NCBI RefSeq assembly: GCF_011043625.1
Contig: NZ_JAAKGT010000010.1
Location: 124,001-188,000 of the forward strand
DNA: 64,000 nucleotides
Direction: 5' to 3'
Origin: Caulobacter sp. 602-2
GTDB lineage: Bacteria > Pseudomonadota > Alphaproteobacteria > Caulobacterales > Caulobacteraceae
Every line of letters begins with the position of its first letter. Position 1 is the first letter of the stretch. The position numbers and the translations under genes are program-made. The notes under the pieces are model-generated. The model was not told the DNA's origin. It worked only from the letters and a program-made list of their open reading frames with translations, and did no database searches. Shown one piece after another: positions 1 through 9,050 of the stretch.

Positions 1-508
1 CGAAGGCGGCGGTCTTGCCCGAGGCGTGGGTCAGCACCCCGTCCTTGACCACCACCTCGCCGGCCGGGACGTTCCAGCGGTTGGCGGCGGCCTCGATGAA
101 CATCGCCCGCGCCCCGGCGCCGGCCTTGCGCAGCTGCTCCCAGCTGTTGGAGATCGCCGAGCTGCCGCCGGTCAGCTGCGCGCCCAGGGCGCCGTTGCCA
201 TAGAGCTTGGCGTTGGCCGGCGACTGCTCGACCCGCACCTTGGTCCAGTCGGCGTCCAGTTCCTCGGCCACGATCGCCGCCAGGCCCGCGTGGCTGCCCT
301 GGCCGAACTCGATGTGCTTGGAGATCACCGTGACGAAGCCGTCGGGCTCGAAGCGGATGAACGGGCCGAACGCCCCGACCTCGACCTTGGAGCCGGCGCT
401 CATCAGGTCGGCGGGCGAGCAGCCCACCGTCAGCGCCCCGCCGACCATCACGGCCCCGACCACCACCTCGCGGCGGCTGAGGCCCTGCCTGTTCAGGGGC
501 GCGTTCAT
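1..508 (-). CDS. Molybdopterin-binding subunit of a xanthine dehydrogenase-family oxidoreductase (partial)
   Basis: This is the N-terminal 169 residues of a large molybdenum hydroxylase subunit; the gene runs off the left edge. The start at 508 overlaps the stop of the upstream 2Fe-2S subunit gene (ATGA), the usual translational coupling of these pairs. A twin-arginine-type signal (LSRREVVVG) followed by a hydrophobic stretch and a Cys (VGCSPAD) suggests Tat export and possibly lipid attachment. The visible part resembles isoquinoline 1-oxidoreductase beta / aldehyde dehydrogenase subunits ([24 protein letters not shown], split here as [10 protein letters not shown] and HIEFGQG). The substrate cannot be told from the sequence, and the molybdenum-binding part lies outside the window. 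Confidence 0.85.
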   Translation of the reverse strand, partial: MNAPLNRQGLSRREVVVGAVMVGGALTVGCSPADLMSAGSKVEVGAFGPFIRFEPDGFVTVISKHIEFGQGSHAGLAAIVAEELDADWTKVRVEQSPANAKLYGNGALGAQLTGGSSAISNSWEQLRKAGAGARAMFIEAAANRWNVPAGEVVVKDGVLTHASGKTAAF

Positions 509-1074
509 CGCACCTCTCCGCGCTGCACCCGCGAGGTCGCGCCCGAAGCCGCCGAGATCGCCTCGTCGACGGCCGCCTCGACCTCGGCCTCCTTGGCGAC
601 CGGCGGCGCGGCGACCACCGGGGCGGCCGCGCTGGTCGCGGCCTCCTTGATCGCCGCCCGGATCCGCTGATAGGCGCCGCAGCGACAGATGTTGCCGCCC
701 ATGGCCGCGTCGATGTCCTCGTCGCTGGGCGACTTGGTCGCCGCCAGCAGGGCGGCGGCCGACATGATCTGGCCCGACTGGCAGTAGCCGCACTGGGGCA
801 CGTCCAGCCTGACCCAGGCCTGCTGCAGCGGATGGGCGCCGCCAAGGCCCTCGATGGTGGTGATCTTCGCGCCCGACAGCGCCGCGATCGGGGTGACGCA
901 AGAGCGCACCGGGTCGCCGTTCACATGCACCGTGCAGGCCCCGCACTGGGCCAGGCCGCAGCCGAACTTCGTGCCGGTCAGGCCCAGCTCGTCGCGCAGC
1001 ACCCACAGGAGCGGCGTGTCCGGCTCGGCCTCCACCGACACCGTCTTGCCGTTGACGTCCAAGCTCGCCGCCAT
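505..1074 (-). CDS. 2Fe-2S subunit of a xanthine dehydrogenase-family oxidoreductase
   Basis: Small electron-transfer subunit (189 aa) that carries two 2Fe-2S clusters. Plant-type ferredoxin cysteines are near residues 39, 44, 47 and 59 ([11 protein letters not shown]), and the second cluster cysteines are near 95, 98, 130 and 132 (QCGYC and ICRCG). I chose the ATG at 1074 because a strong AGGAGG lies six bases upstream; an upstream in-frame start lacks this. The last 40 or so residues form an Ala/Glu-rich tail beyond the usual family end of about 150 residues. It pairs with the molybdopterin subunit that follows, sharing four bases. IorA-like is the best family guess; the substrate is unknown. 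Confidence 0.9.
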   Translation of the reverse strand: MAASLDVNGKTVSVEAEPDTPLLWVLRDELGLTGTKFGCGLAQCGACTVHVNGDPVRSCVTPIAALSGAKITTIEGLGGAHPLQQAWVRLDVPQCGYCQSGQIMSAAALLAATKSPSDEDIDAAMGGNICRCGAYQRIRAAIKEAATSAAAPVVAAPPVAKEAEVEAAVDEAISAASGATSRVQRGEVR

Positions 1075-1272
1075 TGCGTCCCTCCTGCCCCGAAGCGGAG
1101 CTAACACCGTTATCCCGATGCGCCGCCAGCGAAAATTAACGCCGTCAGGATCGCGCCCGTCCCCACATCGTCGCCAGATCCTTGAACGCCTGTTGCGAGA
1201 AAGGGCTCACGCTCGCGGCCGACGCGCCCTAGCTTTGGGGCTCGACCCGCGCCCCGCCCAGAGGACCCCGCC

Positions 1273-2169
1273 TTGGACTCCTTTCCCGCCTACTTCCCCC
1301 TCGCCGGCCGCAAGGTGGTGATCGCCGGAACCGGCGAAGGCGCCGAGGCCAAGGCCCGGCTGTTCGACGGCTCGCCGGCCACGCTGGTGCGCCTCGACGG
1401 CCACGCCGCCTTCCTGCCCGGCTCGTACACCGGCGCGGTGCTGGCCTTCGTTTCGAGCGCCGACGAGGTGTTCGCCCAGGCCGCCGCGCGGGCCGCGCGG
1501 GCCGCCGGCGTGCTGGTCAACGTCGTCGACAAGCCCGACATGTGCGACTTCAACACCCCGGCGGTCATCGATCGGGGCGAGGTGGTGGCCGCCGTCGGCA
1601 CCGGCGGCGCGGCGCCCGTGCTGGCCACGATGCTGCGTTCGGACATCGAGGCCCAGGTGCCCGAGGGCGCCGGCCGCGTGGCCGCGCTGATGCGCAATTT
1701 CCAGAGCGAGGTGCGCGGCGCCCTGCCCACCCTGCACGAACGCCGCGCCTTCCTGCGCGAGGCCCTCTCGGGCGAGGCGGCCCAGGCGGCCATGACCGGC
1801 GACATGGAAAAGGCCGGCCAGCTGTTCCGCGAGGCCCTGGCCAAGAGCGTGAAGAAGGAAGGCAAGGTCCGCTTCGTGGCCGGCAAGGGCCCCGCCGACC
1901 TGCTGACCCTGCGCGCTGTGCGGGCGCTCAGCGCCGCGGACGTGCTGGTCATCGACGAGGCCGCCGATCCCGAAGTGGTCACCATGGCCCGCCGCGACGC
2001 CCACCGGCTGTCGCCGGCCGAGGCCTCCGCCCAGCACCTGATCGAACTGGCCCAGAGCGGCCGCCAGGTCGTGCGCCTGGTCGCCGCCCCGGTCGAGGCC
2101 GGCGACATCCAGGCCCTGGCGGCGGCCGGCGTGGCCGTCGAGGTGCTGCCGGCAGCGCCGAACGCCTGA
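1273..2169 (+). CDS. Siroheme synthase-like precorrin-2 dehydrogenase with truncated methylase domain
   Basis: Residues 1-135 match the CysG N-terminal / SirC domain, which oxidises precorrin-2 to sirohydrochlorin with NAD and chelates iron. The Rossmann motif is VVIAGTGEGAEAKARL (residues 15-30), the catalytic Asp is Asp86 in NVVD, and TGGAAPVLA (110-118) matches the CysG phosphate loop. Residues 197-298 align with only the first part of the uroporphyrinogen-III methylase domain (GKVRFVAGKGPADLLTL), then stop. The GGDPFIFGRG-type SAM motif is replaced by VAAPVEAGDIQ, so methylation is not expected. Start is TTG with AGAGGA six bases upstream. Siroheme is needed for sulfite/nitrite reductase, consistent with sulfate-binding proteins further on. 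Confidence 0.8.
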   Translation: MDSFPAYFPLAGRKVVIAGTGEGAEAKARLFDGSPATLVRLDGHAAFLPGSYTGAVLAFVSSADEVFAQAAARAARAAGVLVNVVDKPDMCDFNTPAVIDRGEVVAAVGTGGAAPVLATMLRSDIEAQVPEGAGRVAALMRNFQSEVRGALPTLHERRAFLREALSGEAAQAAMTGDMEKAGQLFREALAKSVKKEGKVRFVAGKGPADLLTLRAVRALSAADVLVIDEAADPEVVTMARRDAHRLSPAEASAQHLIELAQSGRQVVRLVAAPVEAGDIQALAAAGVAVEVLPAAPNA

Positions 2170-2180
2170 CGAGACGGCCC

Positions 2181-2873
2181 TTAGGCCGCCTCGACGTCCA
2201 GGGAGTAGCCGGCCGAGCGGACGGTGCGGATGGGATCGGCTTCGGTCGAGCCGTTCAGCGCCTTGCGCAGGCGGCCGATGTGCACGTCGACCGTGCGGGC
2301 CTCGACATAGACGTCCGAGCCCCAGACGGCGTCCAGCAGCTGTTCGCGGCTGAACACCCGGCCCGGGTGCTGCATCAGGTAGTCGAGCAGGCGGAACTCG
2401 GTCGGGCCGAGATGGACTTCCTTGCCCTGGCGCTTCACGCGGTGGGCCACCCGGTCGATGACGATGTCGCCGACCGTGATGCGGTCGTCGGCCAGGGCCG
2501 GGCGGATGCGGCGCATCACGGCGCGGACGCGGGCGGTCAGCTCGACCATCGAGAACGGCTTGACCACGTAGTCGTCGGCGCCGGTGTCCAGGCCGCGGAT
2601 GCGGTCGCTTTCCTCGCCGCGCGCCGTCAGCATGATGATCGGCACGTTGCGGGTGTCGGTGCGGCCGCGCAGGCGGCGGCAGACCTCGATGCCCGAGACC
2701 TTGGGCAGCATCCAGTCGAGGATGACGAGGTCGGGCGCGCGCTCGCTGGCCAGGGTCAGGGCTTCCTCGCCGTCGGCGGCCACCGCGACCTGGTAGCCCT
2801 CCTTGTCGAGGTTGTAGTGAAGCAGGGTGGCCAGGGCGTCCTCGTCCTCGACCACCAGAACGTACGGAGTCAC
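2181..2873 (-). CDS. phoB: Phosphate regulon response regulator PhoB
   Basis: OmpR/PhoB-family transcription factor (230 aa) that binds Pho boxes when phosphorylated by PhoR. The receiver domain (residues 1-125) has the phospho-acceptor Asp in DLVILDWMLP and the conserved Lys in VVKPFS. The winged-helix domain (about 130-228) has the recognition helix region VYVEARTVDVHIGRLRKAL. Start is GTG with GGGAGG upstream. It is the last gene of the pstCAB-phoU-phoB run, 21 bases after phoU, so phosphate starvation should raise its own expression from the Pho box upstream of pstC. Confidence 0.97.
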   Translation of the reverse strand: MTPYVLVVEDEDALATLLHYNLDKEGYQVAVAADGEEALTLASERAPDLVILDWMLPKVSGIEVCRRLRGRTDTRNVPIIMLTARGEESDRIRGLDTGADDYVVKPFSMVELTARVRAVMRRIRPALADDRITVGDIVIDRVAHRVKRQGKEVHLGPTEFRLLDYLMQHPGRVFSREQLLDAVWGSDVYVEARTVDVHIGRLRKALNGSTEADPIRTVRSAGYSLDVEAA

Positions 2874-2894
2874 TTCGACAGGCCTCCCGAAAGC

Positions 2895-3587
2895 TTACTG
2901 AGCGACGACGTCGAGCTTGGGACGCTGGGAGATGATCTCCTCGCCCGTCAGCTCAAAGTGGATGATCTCGGCGATGTTGGTGGCGTGGTCGCCGATCCGC
3001 TCGAGGTTCTTGGCGACGAACAGCAGGTGCGTGCACGCGTTGATCGTGCGCGGATCGCCCATCATGTAGGTCAGCAGTTCGCGGAAGATCGAGTTGTAGT
3101 GCTCGTCGACTTCCTCGTCGCTGCTCCAGACGTTGATGGCGCGCTGCAGGTCCGAGGCGGTGTAGGCGTCCAGCACGTCCTTGAGGCGGCTCTGAACCAG
3201 GCGGCCCATGCGCTCGATCGAGCGGGTCAGGGCGCTCATCGGCTCGGCCTCGGTCAGGATCAGGGCGCGCTTGCCGATGTTCTTGGCCATGTCGCCGCAG
3301 CGCTCGAGGCTCATCGAGATCTTCAGGGCGGCGACGGCGTGGCGCAGGTCCACGGCCATCGGCTGGCGCAGGGCGATCAGGCGGAAGGCCTTGCGCTCGA
3401 TCTCGGTCTGCAGCGTGTCGAGGCGCTCGTCGCGGCCGACCACCAGCTGGGCCAGCGGGGCGTCGCGACGGGCGATGCAGTCGACGGCGTCGGCGACCTG
3501 GGCCTCGGCGAGGCCGCCCATGCGGGTCACCTCGGCGGTCAGGTGGTTCAGCTCTTCGCCGTAGGATTTGACGGTGTGTTCGGTCAT
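2895..3587 (-). CDS. phoU: Phosphate signalling protein PhoU
   Basis: Negative regulator of Pho signalling (230 aa, normal length), made of two three-helix PhoU bundles. The metal-binding style motifs RCGDMAKNIG and RIGDHATNIAE are visible, one per repeat, near residues 95 and 200. It is thought to link the Pst transporter to PhoR so that PhoB stays silent when phosphate is plentiful. It lies between pstB (19-base gap) and phoB on the minus strand in the same operon. The start ATG has a purine-rich GGGGGACCAGGA upstream. Confidence 0.97.
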   Translation of the reverse strand: MTEHTVKSYGEELNHLTAEVTRMGGLAEAQVADAVDCIARRDAPLAQLVVGRDERLDTLQTEIERKAFRLIALRQPMAVDLRHAVAALKISMSLERCGDMAKNIGKRALILTEAEPMSALTRSIERMGRLVQSRLKDVLDAYTASDLQRAINVWSSDEEVDEHYNSIFRELLTYMMGDPRTINACTHLLFVAKNLERIGDHATNIAEIIHFELTGEEIISQRPKLDVVAQ

Positions 3588-3606
3588 GTCCTGGTCCCCC
3601 TTCCGC

Positions 3607-4497
3607 TTAACCGAAGCGGCCGGTGATGTAGTCCTGGGTGCGGCTGTCGCGAGGATTGGTGAACATCTCCTCGGTCGGGCCGCTCTCGACCAGCTTGCCC
3701 AGGTGGAAGAAGGCCGTCTTCTGCGAGACGCGGGCGGCCTGGGCCATCGAGTGGGTGACGATGACGATGCAGAACTGGCTGCGCAGTTCGTCGATCAATT
3801 CCTCGATCTTGGCCGTGGCGATCGGGTCCAGCGCCGAGCAGGGCTCGTCCATCAGGATCACTTCGGGCGAAACGGCGATGGCGCGGGCGATCACCAGGCG
3901 CTGCTGCTGGCCGCCGGACAGGCCGGTGCCGGGCTGGTGCAGGCGGTCGGCCACTTCGTTCCAGAGGCCGGCCTTCTTGAGGCTGCTCTCGACGATGGCT
4001 TCCAGCTCGTCCTTGCGGGTGGCCAGGCCGTGAATCTTCGGGCCGTAGGCGACGTTCTCGAAGATGGTCTTGGGGAACGGGTTCGGCTTCTGGAACACCA
4101 TGCCGACGCGCGAGCGCAGCACCACCGGATCGACGCTCTTGGCGTTGACGTCGGCGCCGTCGATCTCGATCGAGCCCTGCACGCGGGCCGACGGGATGGT
4201 GTCGTTCATCCGGTTGATGCAGCGCAGGAAGGTCGACTTGCCGCAGCCCGACGGGCCGATGAAGGCGGTGACCGACTTGGCCGGGATGTCGAGGTTGACG
4301 TCGAACAGCGCCTGCTTCTCGCCGTAGAAGACTTTGACGTCGCGGGCGCGGATCTTGAAGTCGCGGCTCTCGACCACGCCGTGGCCCTGCGGGACGGCGG
4401 TGTGGATGACGGGCGCGGCGACGGAGGCGTCGCGGTTCTGGGTCGGCATGGCGTGTCCCTGGACGAGGGCCGGAGCTTTGGGATGGGTGAAGGTCAT
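3607..4497 (-). CDS. pstB: Phosphate ABC transporter ATP-binding protein PstB
   Basis: ATPase of the high-affinity phosphate importer (296 aa). Walker A is GPSGCGKST, the signature is LSGGQQQRL, Walker B is VILMDEP and the switch His is in VTHSM. About 35 N-terminal residues precede the ABC domain, somewhat longer than the E. coli protein (257 aa). AGGATCCCG precedes the ATG, placed just after the pstA stop with a 7-base gap. It works with PstC and PstA at the inner membrane; the periplasmic PstS is not encoded in this window. Confidence 0.97.
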   Translation of the reverse strand: MTFTHPKAPALVQGHAMPTQNRDASVAAPVIHTAVPQGHGVVESRDFKIRARDVKVFYGEKQALFDVNLDIPAKSVTAFIGPSGCGKSTFLRCINRMNDTIPSARVQGSIEIDGADVNAKSVDPVVLRSRVGMVFQKPNPFPKTIFENVAYGPKIHGLATRKDELEAIVESSLKKAGLWNEVADRLHQPGTGLSGGQQQRLVIARAIAVSPEVILMDEPCSALDPIATAKIEELIDELRSQFCIVIVTHSMAQAARVSQKTAFFHLGKLVESGPTEEMFTNPRDSRTQDYITGRFG

Positions 4498-4504
4498 CGG
4501 GATC

Positions 4505-5818
4505 CTACCACCGGCGTTCGAAGCGGCGGCGCAGGATGACGGCCGCGGCGTTCATGACGATCATGAAGATCAGGAGGACGAGAATGGCCGCGGCGGTGCG
4601 CTCGTGGAAGGCCCGCTCGGAAGCGTTCTCCCAGATGAACACCTGCACCGGCAGCACGGTCGAGGCGCCGGTGAAGCCTTCCGGCACGCCCGGCACGAAC
4701 GAGACCATGCCGATCATCAGGAGCGGGGCGGTCTCGCCCAGGGCGTGGGCCAGAGACAGGATGGCGCCGGTCATCACGCCGGGCATGGCCAGCGGCAGCA
4801 CGTGGTGGAACACGGTCTGGGCCTTGGAGGCGCCGACGCCGAGGGCGGCTTCGCGGATCGAGGGCGGCACGGCCTTGAGGGCCGAGCGGGTGGCGATGAT
4901 CACGGTCGGCAGGGCCATCAGGGCCAGCACCAGGCCGCCGACCAGCGGCGAGCTGCGCGGCACGTGCAGCCAGTTGATGAACAAGGCCAGGCCCAGCAGG
5001 CCGTAGACGATCGAGGGCACGGCCGCGAGGTTGTTGATGTTGACCTCGATGACGTCGGTCCAGCGGTTCTTCGGCGCGAACTCTTCCAGGTAGACGGCGG
5101 CCAGCACGCCGACCGGCACCGCGATCAGGGCGGTGATGATCAGCATCAGGGCCGAGCCGACCACCGCGCCCAGCACGCCGGCCTGTTCGGGCTCGGTCGA
5201 GTCGGACTTGGTGAAGAAGCCGAAGTTGAAGCCGCCCTTGACGGTGCCGTCCTTCTCCAGCTGGTCCAGCCAGGCCAGTTGCTGGTTGTCGAGCTTGCGG
5301 TCTTCCTCAGCGGTCGAGCGCTTGATCTCGCCCTTGTAGTAGAGGTCGGCGTCGGCCTTGACCGGACCGGTGACCTCGATGGTCTTGCCGATCACCGACG
5401 GGTCGGCCTTGATCTTGTCGAGCAACTGGAAGCCGAGATCGCGCGAGACCAGGTCCATGACCTTGCCCGAGGTCGTGCCCAGGTCGTCGTCCTGGATGTT
5501 CAGCTTCTTCATCACCGCCTCGGCGACGATGTAGTCGTAGTTGACCCCGTCCAGCGCCGTGCGGTCGATGCGGTCCGGGTTCAGATAGACCGGCACGCTG
5601 ATCGAGTGGGTCTCGAAGGTGGTGTAGCCCTGGGCGACGATGCGGCCGACCAGCACGACCAGGAAGATCATCGCCACGACGATGGCGGCGATGCCCTGGG
5701 CCTTGAACCACATCTCCGAGCGGTAGCGCTTCTTCAGGCGCGCCTCGGCGGCCGAGAGCTGCGGGCGGGGACCCTGCTCGCGCGGGGCGGCGCCGGCGTT
5801 GATGGCGGCGTCAGTCAT
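4505..5818 (-). CDS. pstA: Phosphate ABC transporter permease PstA
   Basis: Inner-membrane permease (437 aa). The C-terminal 280 residues carry the binding-protein-dependent permease core with the EAA-type loop [21 protein letters not shown]. The N-terminal 150 residues hold one membrane helix followed by a large soluble, charged loop; this extended PstA form (compare 296 aa in E. coli) is common in alphaproteobacteria and fits the DUF3333 N-terminal domain. The gene overlaps pstC by 8 bases, implying coupled translation. Confidence 0.95.
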   Translation of the reverse strand: MTDAAINAGAAPREQGPRPQLSAAEARLKKRYRSEMWFKAQGIAAIVVAMIFLVVLVGRIVAQGYTTFETHSISVPVYLNPDRIDRTALDGVNYDYIVAEAVMKKLNIQDDDLGTTSGKVMDLVSRDLGFQLLDKIKADPSVIGKTIEVTGPVKADADLYYKGEIKRSTAEEDRKLDNQQLAWLDQLEKDGTVKGGFNFGFFTKSDSTEPEQAGVLGAVVGSALMLIITALIAVPVGVLAAVYLEEFAPKNRWTDVIEVNINNLAAVPSIVYGLLGLALFINWLHVPRSSPLVGGLVLALMALPTVIIATRSALKAVPPSIREAALGVGASKAQTVFHHVLPLAMPGVMTGAILSLAHALGETAPLLMIGMVSFVPGVPEGFTGASTVLPVQVFIWENASERAFHERTAAAILVLLIFMIVMNAAAVILRRRFERRW

Positions 5819-7253
5819 ATTGTTCCCGATACTTCTGGACGATGCGCAGGGCGATGATGTTGAGCGCCAGGGTCACGACGAACAGCGTCAGGCCCAGGCC
5901 GAAGGCCGAGAGGGTCTTGGGGCTGTCGAACTCCTGGTCGCCGGTCAGCAGGGTGACGATCTGCACCGTGACGGTGGTGACCGTGTCCAGCGGGTTGGCG
6001 GTCAGCTTGGCCTGCAGGCCCGCGGCCATGGTCACGATCATGGTCTCGCCGACGGCGCGGGAGACGGCCAGCAGCATGGCGGCCATGATGCCCGGCAGGG
6101 CGGCGGGAAGGATGACCTTCTTGACCGTCTCGGACTTGGTGGCGCCCATGGCGTAGCTGCCGTCGCGCAGGCTCTGCGGCACGGCGTTGATGATGTCGTC
6201 CGACAGCGACGAGACGAACGGGATCAGCATGATGCCCATCACCACGCCGGCCACCAGGGCCATCTGGTTCTGCACCTGCATCAGGTACTGGGCGATCCCG
6301 TCCAGCGGGCCGCCGGCCATGCCCTCGCCGATGGCGTTGAAGCCGGCGCGGAACAGCGGACCCACGGTCAGGGCGGCGAAGAAGCCGTAGACGACGGTCG
6401 GCACGCCGGCCAGCACCTCGAGCAGCGGCTTGACGATCGAGCGCACGCGGCGGTCGGCGTATTCCGACAGGTAGATCGCCGAGTAGAGACCGACCGGCGC
6501 GGCCACCAGCATGGCGATCAGCATGATCAGGAAGGTGCCGGCGAACAGCGGCACGGCCCCGAAGGCGCCCGACGAGGCCACCTGGTCGGCGCGCATGGCG
6601 ATCTGCGGGCTCCACTCGGTGCCGAACAGGAACGACAGCGGCGAGACGCTCTGGAAGAAGCGCCAGCTTTCCCAGACCAGCGACAGCACGATGCCCAGGG
6701 TGGTCAGCACGGCGGCGACCGAGCAGGCGATCAGCAGGCCGTTGATCCAGCCTTCGACGCGGTTGCGGGCCCGGAACTCCAGACCCACCCGCGGCAGCGC
6801 CAGCAGCGCGCCGATCAGGGCCACCAGGGCGGCCAGGGCGATGGTGCTGTAGCGGACCGTGGCGGTGACCTTGCGCGACTCCTCGACCTTGGCGTCGAGG
6901 GCGGTCTTCAGGTCGCCTTCGTAGACGACTTCCGACGGCGACTCCTTGGCCGCGATGGCGCGGGCGTCGCTGAAGAACACGTCCTGGCGGTCGGGGGTCA
7001 GCGAGGCGATGGCGGCCGGACGCTCGGCCTGCAGCACCGCTTCCTCGATGCGGCCGCCGAACACGGCGCCGAGCAGCAGGAGAAGCGCGGCCGGGGCGCC
7101 GGCCCACAGGGCGGCGTAGGCGCCGTAGTAGTTGGGCAGCGAATGCAGGCGCACCGAAGCGCCGCCGGCGGCCTTGAGCGCTCGGCCGCGGCCGAGCAGG
7201 AACGCCGCCAGCGCGAACAGCGCCAGGAACAGGAGCGAGAGCCAGGTCAGCAT
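5811..7253 (-). CDS. pstC: Phosphate ABC transporter permease PstC
   Basis: Inner-membrane permease (480 aa) that forms the phosphate channel with PstA. The last 300 residues contain the permease core with the loop LRDGSYAMGATKSETVKKVILP. The first 180 residues are an extension with two or three membrane helices and a soluble domain, typical of long alphaproteobacterial PstC (E. coli has 319 aa). It is the first gene after the Pho box at 7345-7373, about 90 bases downstream, so it probably starts the pstCAB-phoU-phoB transcript. No clear ribosome-binding site is seen before the ATG. Confidence 0.95.
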   Translation of the reverse strand: MLTWLSLLFLALFALAAFLLGRGRALKAAGGASVRLHSLPNYYGAYAALWAGAPAALLLLLGAVFGGRIEEAVLQAERPAAIASLTPDRQDVFFSDARAIAAKESPSEVVYEGDLKTALDAKVEESRKVTATVRYSTIALAALVALIGALLALPRVGLEFRARNRVEGWINGLLIACSVAAVLTTLGIVLSLVWESWRFFQSVSPLSFLFGTEWSPQIAMRADQVASSGAFGAVPLFAGTFLIMLIAMLVAAPVGLYSAIYLSEYADRRVRSIVKPLLEVLAGVPTVVYGFFAALTVGPLFRAGFNAIGEGMAGGPLDGIAQYLMQVQNQMALVAGVVMGIMLIPFVSSLSDDIINAVPQSLRDGSYAMGATKSETVKKVILPAALPGIMAAMLLAVSRAVGETMIVTMAAGLQAKLTANPLDTVTTVTVQIVTLLTGDQEFDSPKTLSAFGLGLTLFVVTLALNIIALRIVQKYREQYD

Positions 7254-7344
7254 GCGTGAAGCGGTCTTGCGCTGGATGCGAAGACGGCGCCCGTTGCACC
7301 GCCCCGCCCGTCAACCGATCTATGCCGGCCGGGCGACGACCTTA

Positions 7345-7373
7345 TGCGACGTTTCTACGACAGTTTTACGACA
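7345..7373 (-). promoter_or_regulatory. Pho box (three 11-bp direct repeats) upstream of pstC
   Basis: Read on the minus strand, this site contains TGTCGTA-AAAC-TGTCGTA-GAAA-CGTCGCA, three 7-bp half-sites spaced exactly 11 bp apart. This is the architecture of PhoB-binding Pho boxes (TGTCAT-type heptamers separated by four A/T-rich bases). It overlaps the phoR stop codon at 7355-7357 and lies about 90 bp before pstC. Confidence 0.9.
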
Positions 7374-8812
7374 CCGCCCGGCGCGGGCTCTTCCGGCGTC
7401 GCGGAATCCTTGCCCTGCAAGGCTTTGGCCATCGGCAGGTAGACCCCGAAGGTGGCCCCCTCGCCCCGTACCGACTCCACGTGCAGGCCGCCGCGGTGGC
7501 GGTTGACGATGTGCTTGACGATGGCCAGGCCCAGGCCCGTGCCCTGCCGCTCGCCGCTCTTCTGGCCCTCGACGCGATAGAAGCGCTCGGTCAGGCGCGG
7601 CAGGTGCTCGCGGGCGATGCCCGGCCCCCGGTCGCTGACCCGCAGGCCGGCATAGAACTCCTCGACGTCGGAATGGTCGGGGGTCAGCAGCGACAGGCGC
7701 GCGGCGGCCGGATCGCGCGCGGCGACGGCCGTGGCCGGGGTCAGGCCGGGGAAGATCTCGACCCGCACCGTCCCGTCCTGGGGGGTGTACTTGATGGCGT
7801 TGTCGACCAGGTTCTGGATCACCTGGACGATCTGGTCGCGGTCGCCCTCGACCACGGCCGCGCCGCGCGGCGGCAGCACCGCGTCGAAGCCGACCTGCTT
7901 GTCACGGGCCTGCGGGGCGAGGGCGTCGATGACGTCCTGGGCGGCCATGGCCAGGTCGACGCGGCCGGCCGGGGCGATGTGCTCGTTCAGCTCGATCCGC
8001 GACAGGCTCATCAGGTCGTCGATCAGCCGCGACATCCGCTCGGCCTGGGCCTGCATGATGCCCAGGAACTTGTCGCGGGCGCCCGGATCCTCCTTGGCGT
8101 GGCCGCGCAGGGTTTCGATGAAACCCGACAGCGAGGCCAGCGGCGTGCGCAGCTCGTGGCTGGCGTTGGCCAGAAAGTCGGCCCGGGTGCGCTCGGTGCG
8201 GCGCACGTCGGTTTCGTCGCGCAGCACCAGCAGGGCCAGGTGCGAGCCGGCCTCGTCGCGGCCCAGCGGCCGGGCCTGGGCGGTCCAGTCGCGCCCCTGC
8301 GAGCCGACGCCGGTCCATTCGACCGTGCGCTCGACGCCGCCGAACAGGGCCTCGTCCACCGCCTCCAGCACCTGCGGGCTGCGCACGGCGGTGACCAGCA
8401 GGGCGCCCTCGCGGATGCGGAAGCGGTCGCGGGCGGCGGCGTTGGCGAACACGAAGCGCCGGCCGGTCAGGTCGTCGGCCTCTTCGGCGGCGATGACCAT
8501 CAAGGGGTCTGGCAGGTTCTCGGTGATCACGGCGAAGGGCGGCGCGCGGTCGGCCGAGGCCGCGGCGGGCGCCAGGCTGAGCACGGAATCGTCGAGCCGC
8601 CGGCGCAGTCGCCGCAGCAGCATCGCGCCGCCGACGCCCAGCAGGATCGCCGCCGGCAGGGCCACGCCCGGCCGGGCCGCGCCCAGGGCGGTCATGGCCA
8701 CCAGCGCCGTGGGCCCGGCGGCCACCGCCGTCCATGCGCCGATCCAGCCTCCGGCCACGCCGCCCCCCCAGCGCTCCGGCGCGACGGGCGAGAGGGGAGA
8801 GATGGTCGGCAT
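7355..8812 (-). CDS. phoR: Phosphate regulon sensor histidine kinase PhoR
   Basis: Membrane histidine kinase (485 aa) that phosphorylates PhoB. Two hydrophobic segments occupy residues 20-66, a PAS-like region about 90-205, the phospho-acceptor His219 lies in NASHELRTPL, and the ATPase domain has the N box NLVDNAIKYTP, DRGPGIA and GTGLGLAIVKH. I placed the start at the ATG at 8812, just before the membrane helices; no good ribosome-binding site is visible there, so the start is uncertain. The next gene, pstC, has its Pho box inside the 3' end of phoR, so phoR may be partly separate from the induced pst transcript. Confidence 0.93.
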   Translation of the reverse strand: MPTISPLSPVAPERWGGGVAGGWIGAWTAVAAGPTALVAMTALGAARPGVALPAAILLGVGGAMLLRRLRRRLDDSVLSLAPAAASADRAPPFAVITENLPDPLMVIAAEEADDLTGRRFVFANAAARDRFRIREGALLVTAVRSPQVLEAVDEALFGGVERTVEWTGVGSQGRDWTAQARPLGRDEAGSHLALLVLRDETDVRRTERTRADFLANASHELRTPLASLSGFIETLRGHAKEDPGARDKFLGIMQAQAERMSRLIDDLMSLSRIELNEHIAPAGRVDLAMAAQDVIDALAPQARDKQVGFDAVLPPRGAAVVEGDRDQIVQVIQNLVDNAIKYTPQDGTVRVEIFPGLTPATAVAARDPAAARLSLLTPDHSDVEEFYAGLRVSDRGPGIAREHLPRLTERFYRVEGQKSGERQGTGLGLAIVKHIVNRHRGGLHVESVRGEGATFGVYLPMAKALQGKDSATPEEPAPGGVVKLS

Positions 8813-8982
8813 GGCGAGCGTTCGGGCTCCTGGAATGGGCGAAGGCCTCCCACGAAGGGGCGGGGCCAAGGCTCGTAGGCCAGTTTTGTGACGATGCGAT
8901 GATTCGACGAACCAGATATGGCGCCGTCGCGGAGCATGGGATAGACGGGGAGCCCCCGGATGCGTGTCGGGTGCGGAAGTCA

Positions 8983-9009
8983 CCGCAATTTCGCCGCAAC
9001 CTGACGCAA
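8983..9009. promoter_or_regulatory. Three short direct repeats (CGCAA) upstream of the autotransporter gene
   Basis: Three copies of CGCAA (in CCGCAA, CCGCAA and ACGCAA) start at 8983, 8994 and 9004, spaced 11 and 10 bp, 42 bases before the autotransporter start. The helical spacing suggests an operator. It does not carry the TGTC core of the Pho boxes in this window, so I do not assign it to PhoB. Confidence 0.3.
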
Positions 9010-9050
9010 TCTGGGGATCGAGGGAATTCTCCTTAGGGTGGTCTGTTCGT

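Noticed and set aside
8880..8925. Pho box before phoR
   Set aside because: Minus-strand CGTCGAA and CATCGTC-like words are loosely 11 bp apart but lack a repeated TGTC core; too weak to list.
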